DNA of 48,197 nucleotides, from assembly GCA_036393295.1 (NCBI GenBank), contig DASWHF010000026.1, positions 1-48,197 on the forward strand. The letters are read 5' to 3'. Position 1 is the stretch's first letter. Each line of letters opens with the position of its first letter. Both the position numbers and the translations under genes were made by a program. Below are positions 7,444 through 14,506 of the stretch, one piece after another. This stretch comes from DASWHF01 sp036393295 (GTDB lineage Bacteria; Pseudomonadota; Gammaproteobacteria; Acidiferrobacterales; UBA6901). Below the pieces are notes generated by a model. It made no database searches. It saw only the letters and a program-made list of their open reading frames with translations, and had not been told where the DNA came from.

Positions 7444-8190
7444 TCAGATAAGGTGCCGCCGACGACGGAAACCGGCGCCCAGCACCATGATGCCCGAAAT
7501 CAGCAGCCAGGCGGCGGCCGGCAGGGGCACAACGGTGATGCGCGCATAGATATCGGCCTGGGTGGTGGCGCTCTCGTCCAGATAGGTATAAGTCTCGAAG
7601 CTCGCGCCGCCGTCGCGCGAGAAGCCCAGGATCTCGAACCCGTAGTCGAGCCCGCCATGGCTGAACGACACCGGGCCCGGCGTGCCGACGAGCTCCGCAT
7701 AGTCGGCGGGATTGGGCCCGCTGTTCGGAGTGTTGTCGATCATAATGGTGTAGCTCAGCGGCGACAGGCTCTGGCCGTTGGCGGTGACATTCAGGTCGAA
7801 GTCGACGTGCACGACGCCGCCGGAAAAATAGGTCATGTTATTGGTGTACGTGAATGTGCCGAGCACGAACTGATCGCCGACGCCGGCCGAGTAGCCGGGT
7901 ATCGCCGCATCGCTGCCCACGCCGTCGAAGGTGAAGGAGCTGCTGACCAGCTGCAGTCGCCGATAATCGATGCCGATCCCCCAGTTGAAGCTCGCAATCG
8001 GCGGCAGGCTGCCGGAGGCGCCGGTATCGTTGTTGTGCGTGTAGTCGAAGTGCGGGTCGGTGAAGGTGGCATTGCCGAAGGATCCGACAACGCTGCCGTC
8101 GAACAGGCTTGCCGCCTGAACGGCTCCGGTCATGCCGAGCCCGGTCATGACACCCATTGCCATCGCCAGGATTCCGCGCTTGCCGTTCAT
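7444..8190 (-). CDS. VPLPA-CTERM sorted surface/secreted protein
   Basis: A 248-residue exported protein. The N-terminus is a signal peptide (GILAMAMGVMTGLGMTGAVQA, cleavage before ASLFDG). The C-terminus has the tripartite sorting signal VPLPAAAWLL, a short hydrophobic helix (ISGIMVLGAG) and the basic tail FRRRRHLI, as in exosortase substrates of the PEP-CTERM/VPLPA-CTERM class. The middle (FNWGIG, DFDLNVT, YGFEILGF, DESATTQADIYARITV) resembles the 'choice-of-anchor' beta-sandwich domains found on such proteins; that part of the call is tentative. The protein should be processed and displayed or released by an exosortase, which is not in this window. It stands alone, with its own promoter. 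Confidence 0.82.
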   Translation of the reverse strand: MNGKRGILAMAMGVMTGLGMTGAVQAASLFDGSVVGSFGNATFTDPHFDYTHNNDTGASGSLPPIASFNWGIGIDYRRLQLVSSSFTFDGVGSDAAIPGYSAGVGDQFVLGTFTYTNNMTYFSGGVVHVDFDLNVTANGQSLSPLSYTIMIDNTPNSGPNPADYAELVGTPGPVSFSHGGLDYGFEILGFSRDGGASFETYTYLDESATTQADIYARITVVPLPAAAWLLISGIMVLGAGFRRRRHLI

Positions 8191-8283
8191 ACTCTCCTCT
8201 CTCGTCCCGCTTGGGGGTGTTATTGCGTCGGTTATCAGAATGTCGGCCCGACGTCATTGCGCCACACAGGCTTTTGTCCGGTT

Positions 8284-8312
8284 ATAAAATACCAGTACCG
8301 GAGGGGAGTCAA
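8284..8312 (-). promoter_or_regulatory. Promoter for the VPLPA-CTERM gene
   Basis: On the minus strand a -35 TTGACT (8312-8307) is followed 17-19 nt later by an AT-rich -10 region (TTTTAT/TTATAA). Transcription would start near 8276, giving a leader of about 85 nt. A GAGAGGAGAG ribosome site precedes the ATG at 8190. Confidence 0.5.
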
Positions 8313-8380
8313 GAAAAAGTTATATAAAAATAAATACTTGTAAGAATTACCGACAACGGCTGGTGTTAAGTTCTCCGACT

Positions 8381-8409
8381 TTGGTGTGTCGGGAGACATC
8401 GAATACAGT
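8381..8409 (+). promoter_or_regulatory. Candidate promoter of orphan small RNA
   Basis: TTGGTG (8381-8386) and TACAGT (8404-8409) are separated by 17 nt on the plus strand. Transcription from it would begin near 8416 and run straight into the two hairpins described in the next entry. Predicted from sequence only. Confidence 0.4.
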
Positions 8410-8415
8410 TCATCG

Positions 8416-8555
8416 CGTGCAATGCGCCGCTGGTCTTGTTAAATTATTTCGCGGCTGCCCGTGAGTCCGGCCCTGATCACGGGCAGAAAAGCTTATCTGG
8501 CACCCCTCCCTGTGCTGGAACGGGATGCGGACCCTCTCCGCATCCCGTTTTTTTT
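8416..8555 (+). ncRNA. Putative small RNA with intrinsic terminator
   Basis: This plus-strand unit has no protein gene. It contains a perfect 10-bp stem (CTGCCCGTGA at 8455-8464 with TCACGGGCAG at 8477-8486, 12-nt loop). It ends in a very strong intrinsic terminator: an 11-bp perfect stem (8521-8531 with 8537-8547, 5-nt loop) followed by eight T. The T run is on the plus strand only, while both flanking genes (7444-8190 and rimI) are on the minus strand, so the terminator does not serve them. A candidate promoter lies at 8381-8409. Predicted length is about 140 nt. I do not recognise the family. A short unannotated peptide is possible but no well-supported start was found. Confidence 0.5.
8521..8555 (+). 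terminator. Strong rho-independent terminator, plus strand
   Basis: Perfect 11-bp GC-rich stem, 5-nt loop CCCTC, then T8. No plus-strand gene precedes it back to 6951, so it marks an unannotated transcript. Confidence 0.85.
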
Positions 8556-8617
8556 GCCCGCGTGGATCGCATGCGCGGGCAGCCAGGGCAGACGCATGGC
8601 CGGACGGCGACAGAAAC

Positions 8618-9082
8618 TCACAGCTCGCGGGCGAGCACGATGGCATCCTCGCGGCCCTTGCGGGCCGGATAATAACCGCGACGCATGCCGATCTCGTTGA
8701 AGCCGAGCTTGGTGTAGAGACGGTAGGCGCCGCGGTTGGAGACGCGCACCTCGAGCAGCGCCATGCGCGCGCGGCGCTCGCGCGCCATGTCGAGCAGCTG
8801 CGCGATCATGCGCGTGGCGTGGCCGTGGCGCTGGTGGCGCGGCGCGATGCAGATGTTCAGCAGATGGCATTCGCCGACGCCCACCGACATGATCCCGTAC
8901 CCCAGGATGCCGCGCGGACTGTCGTACACCTGGCAGAGGTAACCGAAGCGCAGGCAGTCCTGGAAGATCCCGAGCGTCCACGGAAACTCGTAGGCCGAGG
9001 TCTCGATGCGCATGACCTCGGCAAGGTCGGCGTCGCGCATCGGCCGCAGGCGCGCGAACGACTCGCGGACGACGGCGCTCAT
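8618..9082 (-). CDS. rimI: RimI, ribosomal protein S18 alanine N-acetyltransferase
   Basis: A 154-residue GNAT acetyltransferase. The acetyl-CoA site is seen as the ICIAPRHQRHGHATRMI segment (the RxxGxA/G loop is RHGHA), and the end has the RimI-type YPARKGREDAIVLAREL; NRGAYRLYTKLGFNEIGMR is the standard GNAT C-terminal motif. It acetylates the N-terminal alanine of S18. The ATG at 9082 overlaps the stop of the upstream uracil-DNA glycosylase gene (ATGA), so the two are co-translated. The frame extends further upstream but only as a shadow of the glycosylase gene. Confidence 0.92.
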   Translation of the reverse strand: MSAVVRESFARLRPMRDADLAEVMRIETSAYEFPWTLGIFQDCLRFGYLCQVYDSPRGILGYGIMSVGVGECHLLNICIAPRHQRHGHATRMIAQLLDMARERRARMALLEVRVSNRGAYRLYTKLGFNEIGMRRGYYPARKGREDAIVLAREL

Positions 9083-10896
9083 GCGCCGGCCTCCAGCACG
9101 GCGCGCGCGCGACGCAGGTCGTCCCAGGCCTTGCGCTTGTCGATCGGATTGCGCAGCAGATAGGCCGGATGATAGGTCACGATCAACGGAATGCCCTGGT
9201 AACTCAAACGCTGGCCGCGCAGCTTGCCGAGCGCCAGTTCGGTCTTGAGCAGGCTGTGCGCGGCATGCCGGCCGAGCGCGACGATCACCCGCGGCCCGAT
9301 GAGCTCGATCTGGCGCACCAGGTAGGGCTCGCACTGCCCGACCTCGTCGGGCTGCGGGTCGCGGTTGTTGGGGGGGCGGCAATTGTGGACAACACCGCCC
9401 GCGGTGACGAAATTATGCGTCTGCTCGACATCTATGCAGAAGAATGTCTTGTCGGCCCGCGGCTGGTCCGTGACGTCCTCGCGGTCGAACTCTTCATAAA
9501 CGACCGTGGCCGATTCCGGCCGAAGACGATCAGGATCGAATGGCACCGCTGGCGCGACGTCCGGGTGCAGTTTGTAGCGCATCGAAGGTGGGACGAAGGG
9601 CGCGATATGCTCACAGAGCGCCTTCGTTGCCTTGACGTCAAAATGTATCCGGCCTCGAATCGCGTGCGCACCGAGGCCGAGATTCGACAGGCCTTCGATC
9701 AGAATCTGAAGATCCTCCGTGGGATAACCACATGTCGCAATCTCGGCGATCGGTTGGCGACCGTGGCGGATTCGCGTGTAGCCGTCGTCCATGAACCAGA
9801 ACGCGAGCATGCGCGGATTGAGGTCCTTGCCAATCCATGCAGGCACTCGCTTTTTCGAAGGATAAAATTCCGCACGCAGATAACGCAGCGCGCGATGCGC
9901 GCGGGTACGGACCTGGACGGTCGGATACACCTTCTCTCCACCTGCCACGGCGGCCACAGACAAGAAATCGACTCGCGGGTCCAACTCAACAAGCAGTTCA
10001 GCCTTGAACAGTGCGTAATCGCGCTGATTCGCCGAATGCCCGAAATACAGGAATGTTCTGTCTGCCGGTATATGCCCGTCTCCGAGCAAGGTTCCACACG
10101 CGACATCGTGGGCGAGCGGACTCAGCCCTTGTCCGGTCGCGATACTGTCGCCCGGCCTCAACGCCTCCACGGGAACAAAACCACGTTTGGTCAGAACCGG
10201 GTGATCCCCGGTCAACTGGATGCTCGCCCTGCCGTTCCCAGTCCTCTTCGCAGAACGGTAGGTCAATCGAAAAACGCGCCGAGCACCGACCGGGGATTCG
10301 TGCCAACCGATGACCCGGCGTGGAACCAAGCGACCGTCGGAATCCACCGACATGACGTGACCGTTGTAACGCGCGCGAACCAATCGGCCGATCCTTTCCC
10401 ACCTGCCGTCGCCAAGCTGTACCAGCGCGTTGTACCTCAAGCACTTTAACACATTGCCGATGTAGACCTCGTCACGCTTCAGGCCGAGCGCCGCGATCAT
10501 GGCGTTGAGCAGCTGGCCGGCCCGGCCGACGAAGGGCTCGCCCTGGCGGTCCTCGTCGGCGCCCGGCGCCTCGCCGACGAACATCCACTGGGCGGCGCGG
10601 TCGCCGACGCCGAATACCGTCTGGGTGCGGCCGCCGTGGAGCCGGCAGCGGGTGCAGCCGCGCACCGCTTCGGCGAGCGGCTCCCAACCCATCGCCGCAA
10701 CCTCGGTGACCGCGGACAGCACCGCAGGCCCGGGCGACGACGCCAGTGGTGCGACCGGCGCTTCCCCCGCGACCGGCGCAGCGGGGGTTTCGGCGTCGAT
10801 GGCCCGCGCAGCGTCCCCCGGCGGCGGGCGCCGGCGCCAGACGGTGATGCCCATGGCGGACAGGTATTGCGCCCGAAGCCGGTGTCCCGCGTTCAT
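9079..10896 (-). CDS. Family 4 uracil-DNA glycosylase interrupted by an intein
   Basis: A 605-residue precursor. The exteins form a 251-residue family 4 (iron-sulfur) uracil-DNA glycosylase. Motif 1 is GEAPGADEDRQGEPFVGRAG and motif 2 is HPAYLLRN. The four predicted [4Fe-4S] ligands are Cys81 and Cys84 (CTRC), then, after splicing, Cys152 (KCRPPNNRDP) and Cys168 (QCEPYL); their spacings match the Thermus enzyme. The enzyme removes uracil from DNA to start base excision repair. Codons 152-505 encode an in-frame intein (separate entry). The ATG at 10896 is chosen over the upstream in-frame codon (10992) because it gives the usual MNAGHRLRAQYLSAMGI start. It overlaps rimI by 4 nt. Activity should require protein splicing. 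Confidence 0.93.
   Translation of the reverse strand: MNAGHRLRAQYLSAMGITVWRRRPPPGDAARAIDAETPAAPVAGEAPVAPLASSPGPAVLSAVTEVAAMGWEPLAEAVRGCTRCRLHGGRTQTVFGVGDRAAQWMFVGEAPGADEDRQGEPFVGRAGQLLNAMIAALGLKRDEVYIGNVLKCLRYNALVQLGDGRWERIGRLVRARYNGHVMSVDSDGRLVPRRVIGWHESPVGARRVFRLTYRSAKRTGNGRASIQLTGDHPVLTKRGFVPVEALRPGDSIATGQGLSPLAHDVACGTLLGDGHIPADRTFLYFGHSANQRDYALFKAELLVELDPRVDFLSVAAVAGGEKVYPTVQVRTRAHRALRYLRAEFYPSKKRVPAWIGKDLNPRMLAFWFMDDGYTRIRHGRQPIAEIATCGYPTEDLQILIEGLSNLGLGAHAIRGRIHFDVKATKALCEHIAPFVPPSMRYKLHPDVAPAVPFDPDRLRPESATVVYEEFDREDVTDQPRADKTFFCIDVEQTHNFVTAGGVVHNCRPPNNRDPQPDEVGQCEPYLVRQIELIGPRVIVALGRHAAHSLLKTELALGKLRGQRLSYQGIPLIVTYHPAYLLRNPIDKRKAWDDLRRARAVLEAGA
9382..10443 (-). mobile_element. Intein with LAGLIDADG homing endonuclease in the UDG gene
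   Basis: A 354-residue insertion. It starts with Cys1 (CLRYNALVQL) and ends with GGVVHN, followed by a Cys at the +1 position, so it has the standard class 1 splice residues: Cys1, block B Thr78-x-x-His81 (LTGDHPVL), penultimate His353 and terminal Asn354. In the middle are two LAGLIDADG motifs, GTLLGDGHI (117-125) and MLAFWFMDDGY (212-222), so it is a full-size, probably still mobile element. Removing it restores the conserved KCRPPNNRDP. Base composition is lower in GC (55% in the line at 10021, against 75% at 10561 in the extein), which points to horizontal acquisition. No frameshift or stop was seen. Confidence 0.93.
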
Positions 10897-11020
10897 GCGC
10901 CATAGAATACCGGCGGGGTCGGGCAAAACAAAGCGCGCCGGGAAGCCCCGCCGACGAATCGCCCGGCGACCCGGACGACACGGTCTTGACAACGGCGCCG
11001 GGCGCCGCCTCCCCCCCTTG

Positions 11021-12568
11021 CTAAATCGGCGTGCCGGCCTGGGGATGGGCGCGCTCGGCCGCCACGCCGATCTTGTTGAGCGCGTTCAGATAGGCCTTGG
11101 CCGAGGCGATGACGATGTCGGTGTCGGCGCCGTGGCCATTGACGATGCGCCCGCCCCTCTCCAGGCGCACCGTGACCTCGCCCTGCGAGTCGGTGCCGCT
11201 GGTGATGTTGTTCACCGAGTACAACAGCAGCTGGCAGCCACTGCCCATCATCTCCTCGATGGCCTTGAACGACGCGTCCACCGGTCCGCTGCCCTCGGCG
11301 CCGGCGGCCTGGTGCTCGCCGTTGACCACGACGCTGACCATGGCATAGGGCTTGGTGCCGGTCTCGGAGCAGACCTGCAGGCTCTGGAGCTTGAGCCGCT
11401 CGTCGGTGTGCTCCAGGCCCTCCTCGGTCACCAGCGCCTGGATGTCCTCGTCGAAGATCTCGTGCTTCTTGTCGGCCAGGTCCTTGAAGCGGTCGAAGGC
11501 CGAGTTGAGCTCGGCCTCGGTCTTGAACTCGACGCCCAACTCCTTCAAGCGGGTCTTGAAGGCGTTGCGCCCCGAGTGCTTGCCGAGCACCATGCGGTTC
11601 GCCACCCAACCGACGTCCTCGGCGCGCATGATCTCGTAGGTCTCGCGCTTCTTGATCACGCCGTCCTGGTGGATGCCGGACTCGTGGGCGAAGGCGTTTG
11701 CGCCGACGATCGCCTTGTTCGGCTGCACCGGAAAACCGGTGATGTTCGACACCAGCCGCGAGGTCGGCACGATCTGGGTGGCGTCGATGCGGGTGTCGCA
11801 GCTGAACAGGTCGCGGCGGGTGCGCACCGCCATCACGATCTCCTCGAGCGCGGCGTTGCCGGCGCGTTCGCCGAGGCCGTTGATGGTGCACTCCACCTGG
11901 CGCGCGCCGTTCAGGACCGCCGACAGCGAGTTGGCGACCGCGAGCCCGAGGTCGTTGTGACAATGCACCGAGAATACCGCCTTGTCGGAGTTCGGCACGC
12001 GCTCGCGCAGGGTCTTGATCAGGGTCCCGAACTGGTTCGGCAGGTTGTAACCGACAGTGTCGGGGATGTTCACGGTGCGCGCGCCGGCGGCGATCACCGC
12101 CTCCAGCACCCGGCAGAGGAAATCGATCTCCGAGCGCCCGGCGTCCTCGGGCGAAAACTCGACGTCGTCGGTATGGCCGCGCGCGAGCTTGACCGCCTTG
12201 ACCGCCTGCTCGACCACCTGGTCCGGGGTCATGCGCAGCTTGTTCTGCATGTGGATCGGCGAGGTGGCGATGAAGGTGTGGATGCGGCGGCGCGGCGCCG
12301 GCTTGATGGCCTCGGCGGCGCGCGCGATGTCCTTGTCGACCGCCCGCGCCAGCGCACACACCGTGCTGTCGGTCACCGCCGCGGCGACCGCCTGGACCGC
12401 CTCGAAGTCGCCGGGGCTGGCGACCGGGAAACCGGCCTCGATGATGTCCACGCGCATGCGCTCCAGGGCCTTGGCGATGCGCACTTTCTCGTCGCGGGTC
12501 ATGGACGCGCCGGGGCTCTGCTCGCCGTCGCGCAAGGTGGTGTCGAAGATGATCAATGGGTCGTTCAT
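11021..12568 (-). CDS. leuA: 2-isopropylmalate synthase
   Basis: A 515-residue LeuA, the usual bacterial length. It shows the acetyl-CoA-dependent synthase signature FDTTLRDGEQSPGASM, the second signature VHCHNDLGLAVANSLSA, and the GNAALEEIVMAVRTR segment. The C-terminal third is the leucine-sensing LeuA dimer domain. It condenses acetyl-CoA with 2-oxoisovalerate, the first committed step of leucine synthesis, and takes its substrate from the ilvB-ilvH-ilvC pathway encoded just upstream on the same strand. It is separated from pssA by about 260 nt, so it may have its own promoter. The leuB/leuC/leuD genes are not in this window. Confidence 0.97.
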   Translation of the reverse strand: MNDPLIIFDTTLRDGEQSPGASMTRDEKVRIAKALERMRVDIIEAGFPVASPGDFEAVQAVAAAVTDSTVCALARAVDKDIARAAEAIKPAPRRRIHTFIATSPIHMQNKLRMTPDQVVEQAVKAVKLARGHTDDVEFSPEDAGRSEIDFLCRVLEAVIAAGARTVNIPDTVGYNLPNQFGTLIKTLRERVPNSDKAVFSVHCHNDLGLAVANSLSAVLNGARQVECTINGLGERAGNAALEEIVMAVRTRRDLFSCDTRIDATQIVPTSRLVSNITGFPVQPNKAIVGANAFAHESGIHQDGVIKKRETYEIMRAEDVGWVANRMVLGKHSGRNAFKTRLKELGVEFKTEAELNSAFDRFKDLADKKHEIFDEDIQALVTEEGLEHTDERLKLQSLQVCSETGTKPYAMVSVVVNGEHQAAGAEGSGPVDASFKAIEEMMGSGCQLLLYSVNNITSGTDSQGEVTVRLERGGRIVNGHGADTDIVIASAKAYLNALNKIGVAAERAHPQAGTPI

Positions 12569-12808
12569 GGCTGCCCTCGTTCGGGATCGCCCGCGGCGCG
12601 CACGACGCGCCGGTGGCTCGGCTGTTCACAAATTCCTGGGATTATTGCGTATTTTGTTCCCCGCCGGGAAGAGCGATCAGGTCTGCGCGCGCAGGCGCAG
12701 CAGTCGCAGGGGCAGCAGGCGGGCGAGCGCGCGGTCCGGGAGGGCCGGGACCGGGAGGGACAAGGCATTGCGCTCGCTCAACATGTTTTGACTATAAACC
12801 ACAAATGC

Positions 12809-12830
12809 GCCCGGGGGAAGCCACCCGGGC
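12809..12830 (-). terminator. Hairpin at the end of pssA
   Basis: A 7-bp perfect GC stem (GCCCGGG / CCCGGGC, 8-nt loop) beginning at the last base of the pssA stop and followed on the minus strand by GCATTTGTGGTTTAT. It may terminate or attenuate the ilv-psd-pssA transcript before leuA. The U tract is weak. Confidence 0.4.
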
Positions 12831-13576
12831 TATTTCGCGCGCGGGTGCCGCCGGCGATGCCGGCTGCGCGCCACCAGGCGCGCCGCGGCGAGCAGCGGCC
12901 CGGACAGGGCATAGGCCAGGAAGGCCAGGAACAGCACCTGCGGCGGATTGGACGAGATCAGCACGAACACCAGCACCATCGCCAGCACCGCGACGAACGA
13001 CACCCGGCCGCGCAGGTCGAGCTGCTTGATGCTGAAGTAGCGGAAATTGCTGACCATCGCCAGCGCGCCGAACACGGTGAAGGCCAGCGCCAGGAAGCTG
13101 ATCTCCCGGCCCGGCACGCCGTAGTCGTGCATCGCCCAGACCAGGCCGGCGACCAGCGCCGCGCCCGAGGGGCTGGGCAGGCCCTGGAAGAATCGCGGAT
13201 CGGCGTGACCGTGCTGGGTGTTGAAACGCGCCAGGCGCAGGCCGGCGCAGGCGGCGTAGAGAAAGGCCGCCAGCCAGCCGATCTTGCCGAGGCCCGACAG
13301 CGCCCACTCGTACATGACCAGCGCCGGCGCCAGCCCGAACGACACCATGTCGGACAGCGAGTCGTATTCTGCGCCGAAGTCGCTCTCGGTGTGGGTCCAG
13401 CGCGCCACCCGGCCGTCGAGGCCGTCGAGAATGATGGCCACGAAAATCGCGATCGGGGCGTGCTCGAAGTTGCCGTTCATCGCCTGGACGATGGCGTAGA
13501 AACCGGCGAACAGGCTGGCGGTGGTAAACAGGTTCGGCAGGATGTAGAAGCCCCTGCGCGGATTCTTGTCGCTCAT
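12830..13576 (-). CDS. pssA: CDP-diacylglycerol-serine O-phosphatidyltransferase
   Basis: A 248-residue multi-pass membrane enzyme of the CDP-alcohol phosphotransferase family. The active-site motif D-G-x2-A-R-x8-G-x3-D-x3-D is read as DGLDGRVARWTHTESDFGAEYDSLSD. Several hydrophobic helices follow. It makes phosphatidylserine, which Psd (upstream on the same strand) decarboxylates to phosphatidylethanolamine. Location within the ilv-leuA neighbourhood is a familiar arrangement in gammaproteobacteria, with no known direct metabolic reason. The basic C-terminal tail (RSRHRRRHPRAK) is a positive-inside end. Confidence 0.95.
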   Translation of the reverse strand: MSDKNPRRGFYILPNLFTTASLFAGFYAIVQAMNGNFEHAPIAIFVAIILDGLDGRVARWTHTESDFGAEYDSLSDMVSFGLAPALVMYEWALSGLGKIGWLAAFLYAACAGLRLARFNTQHGHADPRFFQGLPSPSGAALVAGLVWAMHDYGVPGREISFLALAFTVFGALAMVSNFRYFSIKQLDLRGRVSFVAVLAMVLVFVLISSNPPQVLFLAFLAYALSGPLLAAARLVARSRHRRRHPRAK

Positions 13577-13641
13577 GCCTCGCTCCCGCGGCGGCGCGCG
13601 TCTGTGAAGTTCAATTTAATTTTCCCCCGCGCTCCCAGTGA

Positions 13642-13712
13642 CCCCCGTGGCTGATTTTCGCATCGCCAAGATTAGCCACGGGGGACACGGGGGCCACGGG
13701 GGCCACGGGGAC
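13642..13712. repeat. Inverted repeat plus 4 x 9-bp tandem repeat
   Basis: A perfect 11-bp inverted repeat (CCCCCGTGGCT at 13642-13652 and AGCCACGGGGG at 13674-13684) encloses a 21-nt loop. Its right arm merges into four tandem copies of a 9-bp unit CACGGGGGC (13677-13712, first and last copies slightly altered). It lies in the psd-pssA gap and may be an RNA stem between the two genes, or a simple slippage repeat. Confidence 0.7.
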
Positions 13713-13771
13713 TCTTTAGTCCGCTCGGTCGATCGACTTCGTCTGGTTGTCGGGCCCATCTCGGCTTTGCC

Positions 13772-14413
13772 CTATCTGAGCATGCCGAGGATGTCGCTGC
13801 CGGCGCTGACCTTGTCGCCGAGGCTGAGACGCACCTCGCTGGTCGGCGGCAGGTACACGTCCACGCGCGAGCCGAAGCGGATGAAGCCGTAGCGCTCACC
13901 GCGCGCCAGGACGTCGCCGGGGCGCGCATAGCAGAGTATACGCCGCGCGATCAGGCCGGCGATCTGCACCACCACCACGTCGTCGTCGCCGGTGCGGATC
14001 CACAGCGCGTTGCGCTCGTTCTCGGTGGAGGCCTTGTCGAACGAGGCATTGATGAATTTTCCGGGCGAGTACCACAGCTCCTTCACGTCGCCACCGACCG
14101 GGCTGCGGTTGGAATGGACGTTGAAGACGTTCATGAAGATACTGACGCGCCGCGCGCGGCGCTTGAGGTAGGGATCCTCGACCTCGTCGACCGCGATCAC
14201 CCGGCCGTCGGCCGGACACACCACCACGCCGGGGCCGGTCGGGATGCGGCGCGGCGGATCGCGGAAGAACTGGACGATGAACAGCGCCGCGACCCACAAC
14301 GGCAGCGCCCAGAGCCAGCCCGCCAGCGCGTGCACCAGCGCGGCGGCGCCGACCGCGATGCCGATGTGCACCCAACCCTCGCGGGCCAGCAGGGGATGTC
14401 CGCCCTCAGGCAT
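13772..14413 (-). CDS. psd: Phosphatidylserine decarboxylase proenzyme
   Basis: A 213-residue short-form (PSD-A type) phosphatidylserine decarboxylase. Conserved features are the two N-terminal membrane helices, VVCPADGRVIAVDEVEDPYL, IFMNVFNVHSNRSPVGG, and the self-cleavage site Gly-Ser in GFIRFGSRVDVYLP, where Ser becomes the pyruvoyl cofactor. It converts phosphatidylserine, made by PssA encoded next to it, into phosphatidylethanolamine. It ends 195 nt before the pssA start with a GC-rich inverted repeat between them. Confidence 0.95.
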   Translation of the reverse strand: MPEGGHPLLAREGWVHIGIAVGAAALVHALAGWLWALPLWVAALFIVQFFRDPPRRIPTGPGVVVCPADGRVIAVDEVEDPYLKRRARRVSIFMNVFNVHSNRSPVGGDVKELWYSPGKFINASFDKASTENERNALWIRTGDDDVVVVQIAGLIARRILCYARPGDVLARGERYGFIRFGSRVDVYLPPTSEVRLSLGDKVSAGSDILGMLR

Positions 14414-14506
14414 GCCGACGACGCACAGGACACGAACACATCAACCTGAACATACGCCGTTCATTGCGCCCCGGCGTCCCGGCGTTGATACGGGAATGGC
14501 GCAAGG

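Noticed and set aside
7313..7549. Small plus-strand frame after the exporter operon
   Set aside because: No ribosome site, no recognisable product, and its second half is antisense to the VPLPA-CTERM gene.
8618..9382. RimI with a 100-residue N-terminal extension
   Set aside because: The extension is the uracil-DNA glycosylase 3' region read in another frame; the ATGA overlap and GNAT start fix rimI at 9082.
9382..10443. Interruption of the glycosylase gene considered as an IS or frameshift
   Set aside because: The insert is in frame, has intein splice residues at both ends and restores KCRPPNN when removed, and there are no terminal inverted repeats or target duplication.
10499..13654. A 1051-codon plus-strand open frame across udg, leuA and pssA
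   Set aside because: It runs antisense through three recognised genes and reads as His/Arg/Gly-rich low-complexity sequence, an effect of high GC. Similar long frames at 2653-5091 (minus), 40334-42772 (plus), 42823-44874 (plus) and 16224-18059 (plus) were dropped for the same reason.
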